From Parietaria judaica (taxonomy: Eukaryota; Streptophyta; Magnoliopsida; Rosales; Urticaceae), in NCBI GenBank assembly GCA_954871525.1, contig OX940868.1, positions 18,905,056-18,969,055 on the forward strand: a stretch of 64,000 nt of DNA. Reading direction: 5' to 3'. The notes beneath the pieces were generated by a model. That model made no database searches, had not been told where the DNA came from, and saw only the letters and a program-made list of their open reading frames with translations. The position numbers and the translations under genes are program-made. Below are positions 56,578-64,000 of the stretch, piece by piece; the first letter of the stretch is position 1; the number at the start of each line of letters is the position of its first letter.

Positions 56578-56810
56578 ATGACAACCATAGGAGAAGTATT
56601 TGCTATTCGACACGGCCTCATTTTCGCGAAAGAATATAGTATTTCTCAATCACAATGGAATTTGTTTATCGCAAGGATTGTTGACGTCATCAATGGACCT
56701 ATAAGGCATTAGTGAGTTAGATGCTATTATGGATGATACTGATTTGATGATAGGATGTAATTATGTTGGTGTCGTGGTCAATCAATAGGGTCGCGCGTTC
56801 ACATAATATC
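56578..56810 (+). pseudogene. RNase H-like (RVT_3 type) fragment of a LINE
   Basis: The frame MTTIGEVFAIRHGLIFAKEY, with SISQ and VDVING following, matches the helix of plant LINE-type RNase H domains that reads AE(V/A)LAI-HGL-FA. After a stop and frameshift the text continues ISELDAIMDD, then LMIGCNYVGVV, as in the last part of the same domain. Stops and the absence of any reverse transcriptase nearby show it is a relic. Confidence 0.6.
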
Positions 56811-59121
56811 ACTACTAAAGTTTAGCTCTATTTTTGTGAGTTGTTCTGAATCTTTTTCGTTTTGGATAAGTTTTCTTCTATTGATTATAATTTTTTATTT
56901 AATTAAATATAATTACTCACATTTTGGTGGTTCTTATTATTATGATGATTTATGAAATAGTCACAACAGAACCTCCACAAATTTAATAACCTCGATTAAA
57001 TAATAATTTTGCCCGGTCCCGATTCGGGCCTAACTAATTAAAATAATAATTCACTAAATTTATAAGATAATATTTTTGTTAGAGTTATATAGGTCTCAAT
57101 TGATATATAAATTAATAAATCAATATAAAAATAATAACATTACATATACAATTAACTATAAATAGAATATAACATTAAATAACTAGTAGAGAAATCATCT
57201 TAAATAGAATTAAATTACACTAATTAATTAATTAATTAATTGTGTAGTGTTTTTAAACTATGATTTTGAAGTTATTTGCTTATTCTTTATATTTATGTCT
57301 CCTTCAACTCAATTCTAAGTTTCTTCAGAAAATAAAGAAGGTCCGGTCATGTATTTTCTTGATGTGACTAAAAATTCTTAAAATTGATTGTCACAACAAT
57401 TACACCATTGCATGAAACAAGCTCACCTACACTAATATTATTTTTAAATTATGTATTATGATTTTACAATATTCTTGAAACGATATATAAAGATTTATTT
57501 TTTCTCTAATTATAATACTTTGTAAGTTAATAATTCAATAGTATAATAAATTTTAATATTCGCAATCTTATTAATTATAAAAAAGATTCACTGTATATAA
57601 GAGAGAGAAAATGTAAATTATTAAGTAACCAAGATGGTTCTACAATTTCTAGATGTTTGTGAAAATAAAATTAATTGGCATTTGGAAAGGAATCCTCTAT
57701 GAAAGTGCAACCACTAGAAAAAAAAAAAAAAGTATCAAAGTCAATTCTTACGTATTTAAACTTCAATTTTGAATTCATGAGCTCTTCAAAAAGATATTAT
57801 TCTACTCTAAATTTATACCAAAAAATTCAATTCCTTATCCCCAAGAATACTATAATATTAAAATGAGTTTGATTATCAAAATATCGACCCATAAGTCTAA
57901 GTGGTTTAGATCCATTCGTAGGTCACAAACAAGCTCGAAAGAATCTTAGTTATGACTCATAAATAACTGAAATTCACTTTATAGAAATGACATGCAAATA
58001 TTCTTGTTTGTGAGACCTTCCTTGATGATGTGTATGCATGGAAAAAGGTGCTTATTTAAAATTATTGATTGGCATCTTCCACTTTTTGATCCTCCCAATT
58101 GCCAAAATTATACACCAACTCTCAATAAATATTTTTTAAAAATTGAAAGTGGATTAGAAACATGTCACTTTTCTCACCATATAATAATAAAATACTATAA
58201 AATAAATATGTCGTTTTTGTTGTTAAATAAAATACATACTGTAAAGATCAGCGTGATAACCAAATGGCAAATAGTGAGTTTTGAATGATTTACACGTCAA
58301 TACTTTTTGTGGTTAAGAAACATGTGAATAATACAGTGATTTGGGAATCGTTGTTAGTTCTCAGTTCTTTTAGTTTTTTTAATTATTATTTGTAATATTT
58401 TTATATTATTACGAGCTTTATATTTTGTTTTGCATTTACACAAGCTTTATACTTTGTTAGTTAGTTTTTCAACTTTTTTTTTTCTTGTAATTTTTTTATA
58501 AGTTACGTTTTGTTTTTTTTTAAGCATCGAGTTATTAGAGATTCAGATTCGTATTGTGACGAGAAAGAATTTTCGCTCTCTTAAAATTCAAAAGCAATCT
58601 TGCTTTGATTTTTAAAATTATGCGTTTTTGTTTTTATAAATTTTTCAAAGATACATAAAATACAATTTTAAACTACATTTTAGTTTTTTTATATCTTTTG
58701 ATTATTCTAACTTCCGGAACCTCGTTATAATTTATTTTTTGTATATTTTAGATATTTACTATTTAGTAAGAATAATTGCGGTAAAATATATATTTTTTTA
58801 TTAATAGAGGTCAAAAGTTAAAAAACTAAAGGCAAAATATCTAAAGTCAACGTGAAGCAAAGTATTATTCTGTCTATTTTTTTTATGAACGTTGGTAAAT
58901 TTTTTAGCATAATGCTTTCAAATCATACTTAAGATGCACATTTATGTGCTCGGCCAGCTATCTAGCAATTTTCCTCGTTGAATTCCACACAAAAAAAAAG
59001 TACAAAAATAATATGCGCCTCAAATTTGTTAACTTTGAATAATTTTACCCTCATTTTTTTTTCTCACATAGATCCACTGTCGTCTAGTTGATCAAAATTT
59101 AGATACTTTTAACACGATTAT

Positions 59122-59946
59122 TGTTGACGTGGATCTTCGCCTCAACCGTCTCAAGCTTATACTAGCCCGATTTATTTATATGCGTGTGTATCTGTCGTAT
59201 GAATCTCAAACCCGCATCTTATAAAAATATATGTATACGTTGACACCGAGAAATTTAAGAGAGGTTCGTCCCAAAGCGGTACTTGATTACTTCCTCTAGA
59301 ATTTACTGATGATTTCAGAGTACATATCAAGGAGAAAAGAGAATTCAAATGTATTGAAAGACAACGTTGTATATCTTCATAAAAGTGAACTCGAATCCCC
59401 TTCCCCGCGTTCTTTCTTTCGCTTAAACAAACCTCCATCTATTTCTCACGTGTCCGAGTAATTGGGCTTTCGTGGGCTCAGGAATCCTCACAGGTTGACA
59501 CGTGGCCCAGATAATCGATTATCAACCGATATCCAACAATTGAACTGTATAGCCGCTGGAGAGTTTGAATGTGTTGTGGTGAATTGGGTTCCCGAGTAAA
59601 CTTGGTCAGCTTGTGGAACCCCGAAAGAATCACACTTTGACCTTTCGTGAGTCGGGTGTGTGCCATGTGGCAAATTCTTTTGGTTGGGTCTTTATGAAAT
59701 TTGGATTAGTGGTCCTTTATTGGGCCTGATTCGAACTTGTAGCTGAATAACTTAGCTTTTGTTGACAAGTTGATTTTGACTGGGTTGATTTGGTCATGTT
59801 ACCGACGTGGCTTATGCCACGTTGGACATTGTAAATTCCAGGTTTAATTATGTATAACTTAAATAAACCCTCATTTTATCATAGAATTTCATTCTCAATA
59901 TGTGACATATAGTTTAGTCATATAATGACGTAAACGCGCATCAACA
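59122..59946 (+). mobile_element. Solo LTR, 825 bp, family B
   Basis: It starts TGTTGACGTGG and ends CGCATCAACA, with TGTTGA/TCAACA inverted ends. The flanks attat (59117-59121) and attac (59947-59951) match at 4 of 5 positions. It shares gaggttcgtccca and a following tactt...cctct segment with the block at 60075-60780. No internal region is present. Confidence 0.75.
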
Positions 59947-60074
59947 ATTACTTTTATTTATTACTGGGTTATTAGTGGTAAAAGTACTCAAGTTGTTTGA
60001 AAATCAGGCTGCATAGTTGTAAGCATGGTTTCCTACCTCAATCAGTCAATACGACTTGTGAATGTATGATATTT

Positions 60075-60780
60075 TGAATATGATTTTTGTGGAATTCGAT
60101 CCTTCGCGCTGCAAGCTCTCGATCACTCCGCACGTATATGTATAGATATACTTATAAGCTAATAAACGAGACGAGGTTTTTTTTTTTATAGAGGTTCGTC
60201 CCATGGTGGTAGTTAACTACGGTCCTCTGTTAGTTTATTGCTATGATGAACATAGACGGATAACTACATGCATTAAATTGCTTCTGAGAAGAGAGGAGAA
60301 ATATAAGAAGTGGGGAAAATACAAGGAAAATTCTTAGTAGACTGAAATGTCGGACAAGATAGCTTTCGATGTATTATCTCAGGAATTGTTTGTGTTGATC
60401 TGTGGCCGAGCTTGGTATTTATAGACTTAAAATATTCCCGTTAGACTTCCAAGAATCTTGGAGTCATTCTTCCAAGTTGACCGGGCTGACTGGCTCGCCT
60501 TCCTGACACGTGTCCCACGACTGCGCGTTCTACGCCGAGCTGGATTCTTGACCACATAGATCCGTTGAGGACTTGGCTTCGTGCTCCTGGTCTTTCGCTC
60601 AATTTGAATTAATGAGGTCGGATAGGAAGTATGACATTTTTTCCCTTCCTCTCCCTCGGTTAGTGACATATAGCTTTTGGGCTTTGTGCCGAATAACTTC
60701 CTGTTCGTTGGGCCTTGCGATGGTCAGGTGTTCTGATCGGCTTTGGGCCTCGTAACTGGGCTTTTACGAATAGTGTTTAT
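60075..60780 (+). mobile_element. Probable LTR related to family B
   Basis: It shares gaggttcgtccca, the following ggtggtag/gcggtact segment and the general order with 59122-59946, and has a TATA-like tatttatag near 60415. GC content is above that of the flanks. I could not fix either end or a target-site duplication. Confidence 0.45.
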
Positions 60781-60884
60781 TCTTTAAAGCCCTTTTATTT
60801 TCTTAGTTACGAATTTAATTAATCCATAACTTTATGCTACATGACGTATTTAATAAACGACGAATTTGCACATCATAATTAGTC

Positions 60885-61320
60885 AATTTAAAAAAATTAT
60901 GGCAAAAGTACGTAAATTTACCATTTTTGGCATATCGAAGACCTCGTCCACCATATCTGTGAGTGAGACGTCAACAATGCAAATTTCAATGCTATTACGG
61001 AGATGACCCGAGCATTCGAGGGATTAAATGAGAAGGAAACCAATAATTTGTGTTATTGATGCTCTAACAAGTTGTGCTTACATCTAGGTTTATTTTGATG
61101 TTCGTAGGTTTGATCGTTTGAGTTTATTTGTTTTATCTGCTATTGACGTTAGACATTAATAGTGAAAAAACTAACTGAAAAATAGATGATGTTCACCGAT
61201 CTGTCAAAAAAGTGAATCAGAATACTTTCACAACAGTTTTATTAAATTGGTTTTATGGCGTTCATTTTAAAACAACTAGAATACTTTTGCCGCTAATAAC
61301 TCTTACATATTTATTGAGAA
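60885..61320. other. AT-rich spacer
   Basis: No feature seen between the LTR-like block and the MITE at 61327. Confidence 0.45.
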
Positions 61321-61326
61321 CTCTTA

Positions 61327-62014
61327 GGGGGCGTTTGGTTATGGTCTCCGAGACCAGTTTCTGGTTTTGGTTTCAAACAGTGTCATATTGGTTTCGCAGA
61401 CCACGTTTGGTTGTCAGTTGTCTCTGTTTTCGGAGACCGGTCTTGCAAACCACTGAAATTTTAATGAAAGAAAGCAGAAAACGACTTGAAGTTGTTTTCT
61501 ATCTTTGGTATTCAACTCAATCGTACAAAATAAAACATTAATAATATATTATACTATTTATAATAATATATTAACTATGAAATTTACTTATAATAAATTA
61601 TTAAAATTATTTTTATATATAATTATAATTTTTAATGATATTACTATCATATTAACAAATATACTTAAATTATGTATATTATTGAATACTAGCTTAATTA
61701 CAATGATATAAACTCTTGAAACGGAATATTTACTACTTTATATATTTAATCATGTAATAGAGTCATGAAATATGAATAATTTTTTTATTATGGCAAATAT
61801 ATTACTTTCAAATAAAACATACTTTCTTTATAGTAATATAAATTATGTTCTATTGCATTTTTTCATTTAATTCAATTACAGATTAACAAAAGAGTAACCA
61901 AACAATATTTTAAAAATCAAATTCCCAAACTAATTTGATAAACTAAACTCTAAACTAGTTTCCCAAACTAAATTAGAGAACTGGTTTCTCAAACCAGTTA
62001 ACCAACTAACTCCC
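61327..62014. mobile_element. MITE with GGGGGCGTTTGGTTA terminus
   Basis: The left end GGGGGCGTTTGGTTA and the inverted right end GGGAGTTAGTTGGTTA are similar, and tggtctccgag/ggtttctcaaaccag text is inverted between them. Flanks are TTA and TAA, so only a TA dinucleotide is duplicated. The GGG-GTTTGGTT terminus is common in plant MITEs. I do not assign a superfamily. Confidence 0.6.
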
Positions 62015-62259
62015 TAAGTTTTGATTGAAATTCTATATAACGTTATCCATTATTATATTACCAAATTTAAAAGTAAAAAAAAGGAGATGGAGGAATAAGA
62101 CAGATAGATTGCAAAAAGGTGAAGCGTGGCACTTTTGGCATTCATGACTGACAATCTGACATCTCGCCTTTTCACCCAATTGCCTACTCTCCCTCCCTTA
62201 TCGCCTACTCCACTCCACCCCCTTACTAAACGACAGCAATCTCCCAACACAACACCCCT

Positions 62260-62320
62260 TTCCCCTCTCTCTCTCTCTCTCCAAAACACCAACGCCATTT
62301 CTTCACTCTCTCTCTCTCTC
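62260..62320 (+). repeat. Two (TC)n runs in the KUF1-like promoter
   Basis: CT-rich runs at about 62264-62282 and 62307-62320 directly precede the TATA box. Such Y-patch-like sequences are common in plant core promoters. Confidence 0.7.
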
Positions 62321-62327
62321 TATAAAG
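62321..62327 (+). promoter_or_regulatory. TATA box of the KUF1-like gene
   Basis: TATAAAG lies 59 bp upstream of the ATG at 62380, between CT-rich runs. Confidence 0.65.
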
Positions 62328-62379
62328 CCCTTTGCTTCCTTCACTTCCATCTCTATTTCTCTCTTTACTTTCTCATTGA

Positions 62380-63486
62380 ATGGGCCCAAACGACACTCCC
62401 TCTCCGGCGAAGAGAAGGCGAGTCTCTCCCCAAAACGACGCCGTTAACGACCTGCTTCCGGGTCTGCCGGACCACCTAGCTCAGGTCTGCCTCGCCCGCC
62501 TCCCACCCTCCACCCTCTTCGCCGTCTCCCGCGCCTGGCGCCGCCTCCTCTACGCGCCCTCCTTCCCGCCCTTCCTCGCCCTCCACGCCCTCCTCTCCCG
62601 CCCCGCCCCGTGCACCGACACCGACTCCGACACCCTCCACCTCCACGCCTTCGACCCCCTCGCCGCCTCCTGGGCCCCGCTCCCCCCGCCCCCGCTACGC
62701 CTCCTCCTCCGCCACCCCGCCTTCCTCTCCCGCGCCCTCCCCGTCCAATCCCTCTCCGTCTCCGTCAACTCCCTCGTCCTCATCGCCGCCACCACCCACG
62801 ACCTCTCCCCGGCCCTGCGCCGCCCCCTCGTCTACGACCCGCTCGCGGGATCGTGGTCGCCCGGCCCGGCACTCGCCTCGATGCGGCGCTGGTGCGCGGC
62901 GGGCGCGCTCCGCGGCCGCGCCTACGTGGCGAGCGGCGTCGGCGCGAGATTCTCCCACCACGTGGCGCGGGCCGCTGAGAGCTGGGCCATCGGGGAGCGC
63001 CGCGCGAGGTGGGAGCGTGTCCCTGGGCTCCGCGACGGGCGGTTCAGCCGCGAGGCGATCGCGGCCGTCGGATGGAGAGGCAAGCTCTGCGTGGTCGACG
63101 TCGTCGCTAGAGAAGGCACGTGGTACGACGTGGACAGCGGCGCGTGGGGGGATTTGCCGCCCGGGATGCTAGCCGGGTGGCGGGGCCCGGCCGCGGCGAT
63201 AGACGAGGAGGAATTGTTCGCGGTGGATGACGAGAGAGGGGTTTTGACGAGGTACGTCGAAGAGAAGGATGGTTGGGATGACGTAGCGAGCTCCGATAGG
63301 CTGAAGGGGGCTGAGCACGTCGCCGCCGGCGCCGGAAAAGTATGCGTCGTTCTCTCCGGAGGAAAGGGGATCGCCGTCGTGGATGTCGCCGGAGAAGTGG
63401 GTCGGATGTGGAATTTGGATCCGCCGATGGGATTCGACGTTCTCGCGCTTCACATCTTGCCCAGAAGGAACGCCGGTTTGGTATAA
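62380..63486 (+). CDS. KUF1: F-box/kelch protein, KUF1/SKIP25 type
   Basis: An intronless frame of 368 residues starting at the first ATG after the TATA box. A KRRR cluster (11-14) precedes the F-box (LLPGLPDHLAQVCLARLPPS, then TLFAVSRAWRRLLY, residues about 25-58), which should bind SKP1/ASK in an SCF ubiquitin ligase. The rest folds as a kelch-like propeller: RPLVYDPLAGSWSPGPAL, RRWCAAGALRGRAYVASGVG, DGRFSREAIAAVGWRGKLC and WRGPAAAIDEEELFAVDDE. The sequence between F-box and propeller (LLLRHPAFLSRALPVQSLSV) is typical of SKIP25-like proteins. In Arabidopsis KUF1 is induced by karrikins and restrains KAI2 signalling. The coding sequence is very rich in C-ending codons, unlike the AT-rich flanks. 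Family membership is firm; orthology with KUF1 is supported by gene order. Confidence 0.88.
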   Translation: MGPNDTPSPAKRRRVSPQNDAVNDLLPGLPDHLAQVCLARLPPSTLFAVSRAWRRLLYAPSFPPFLALHALLSRPAPCTDTDSDTLHLHAFDPLAASWAPLPPPPLRLLLRHPAFLSRALPVQSLSVSVNSLVLIAATTHDLSPALRRPLVYDPLAGSWSPGPALASMRRWCAAGALRGRAYVASGVGARFSHHVARAAESWAIGERRARWERVPGLRDGRFSREAIAAVGWRGKLCVVDVVAREGTWYDVDSGAWGDLPPGMLAGWRGPAAAIDEEELFAVDDERGVLTRYVEEKDGWDDVASSDRLKGAEHVAAGAGKVCVVLSGGKGIAVVDVAGEVGRMWNLDPPMGFDVLALHILPRRNAGLV

Positions 63487-64000
63487 ACGACAATATAATT
63501 AGCAATAGTTAATAATTTAATATTATTATAAATTGGATAATCTCAAAAAAAATTATAGTATTAGCCTCCTAATGATAGATTTGCTTCATTTTTTAAAATA
63601 AATTTATTTTTATTTTATTAGGGTCTAGATTTATACAACGAACTCGAAGAGAGTCAAAGGAAGATGTGTAAAGGGGTTTGATTTATTTATTGTGATTGAT
63701 TCTTTTTCAAATAATTTATTGAGTTTGCTTGGTGTGTTTGGAAAGTGGAAATTTGTCCATTTTCATAGAGAAGTGTGTGGCTATGCTTACTTTTGAAGCA
63801 TGTGGGTGATCATGTTAAAGCCTAATCTATGCTTCTTTTTGTTTATTTTATTGATTTTGTTGTGCCTTTTAGCTAATGTTCATGTACCATATTCCATGCT
63901 TCAGAAAAGAGCTGGCTATTTAGATTTAGAATATATTATTATCATATGGCAAAGTTTTAGTTATAATATATATAATAAATGTTCGGTCATTCCATAAAAA
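63487..64000. other. 3' flank of the KUF1-like gene
   Basis: AT-rich DNA with the likely 3' untranslated region. The 65-residue open frame at 63800-63997 is hydrophobic low-complexity text without recognisable similarity. Confidence 0.5.

Larger units (their letters stand above)
55641..59121. other. Gene-poor AT-rich stretch
   Basis: Apart from the tandem repeat and RNase H-like fragment listed separately, only short open frames without recognisable products occur (for example 57675-57866 and 57992-58288). An (AATT)n run lies at 57222-57240. The part 58845-59121 is an old duplicate of 34195-34465. Confidence 0.45.

Noticed and set aside
57992..58288. 98-residue open frame in the gene-poor region
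   Set aside because: AT-rich codon use, no recognisable motif, and no promoter or splice context.

Overview
This window is nuclear DNA from a flowering plant, almost certainly a eudicot. The protein-coding genes have GT-AG introns and plant-specific families. They sit as small islands in a very AT-rich background full of fold-back DNA transposons, solo LTRs and one L1-type LINE. There are no bacterial, organellar, CRISPR or viral-genome signatures and no convincing tRNA or rRNA genes.

Genes, left to right: an NFD4-like MFS membrane protein (4136-8533, +, 3 exons); a GT4-type glycosyltransferase (10286-11838, -, 2 exons); a small B3-domain gene (27439-27804, +) with a truncated older copy 5.1 kb upstream (22206-22400); an intronless plant gene of unknown function (30194-30952, +); a CDR1-like secreted aspartic protease (32192-33667, +, 2 exons); an SH3P1-like BAR/SH3 protein (40013-43313, +, 10 exons); a plastid-targeted PotD-like polyamine-binding-fold protein (44162-47133, +, 7 exons); a small mitochondrial inner-membrane protein resembling the ESSS/NDUFB11 subunit of complex I (47948-49004, -, 2 coding exons); and an intronless F-box/kelch gene of the KUF1/SKIP25 type (62380-63486, +). 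Recalled from memory, the Arabidopsis order AT1G31350 (KUF1), AT1G31410 (putrescine-binding-like), AT1G31440 (SH3P1), AT1G31450 (aspartic protease), AT1G31460 (unknown) and AT1G31470 (NFD4) is the same set in mirror order, so this looks like a conserved chromosomal block. The genes do not form a pathway; they are neighbours by ancestry.

Mobile DNA fills most of the rest. Several elements have perfect or near-perfect target-site duplications (TSDs) readable in the sequence. Mutator-like fold-back elements with 9-bp TSDs lie at 1256-2713, 13826-18898, 25958-27187, 53083-53550 and 55165-55631, with a near-perfect case at 25350-25656. hAT-type MITEs with 8-bp TSDs lie at 21345-21945, 35202-35984, 50517-51187 and 52267-52836. 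Solo LTRs lie at 9020-9850, 22874-23708 and 59122-59946. The most informative locus is 13817-18907, a three-level nest: a Mutator-type MITE, split by a LINE with a 19-bp TSD, itself split by a short LTR element with a 5-bp TSD, a tRNA-Met-type primer site and a gag-like ORF. Other relics are a ribosomal protein S2 pseudogene (51302-51514), an RNase H-like fragment (56578-56810), the 5' end of an Ogre/Tat-like LTR element (28480-29990) and a degenerate tandem array (23714-27300) between the two B3 copies.

I did not find a convincing new multi-gene system. The best candidates for something undescribed are the tRNA-SINE-like modules and a shared 24-bp minisatellite carried inside the fold-back Mutator-like elements.
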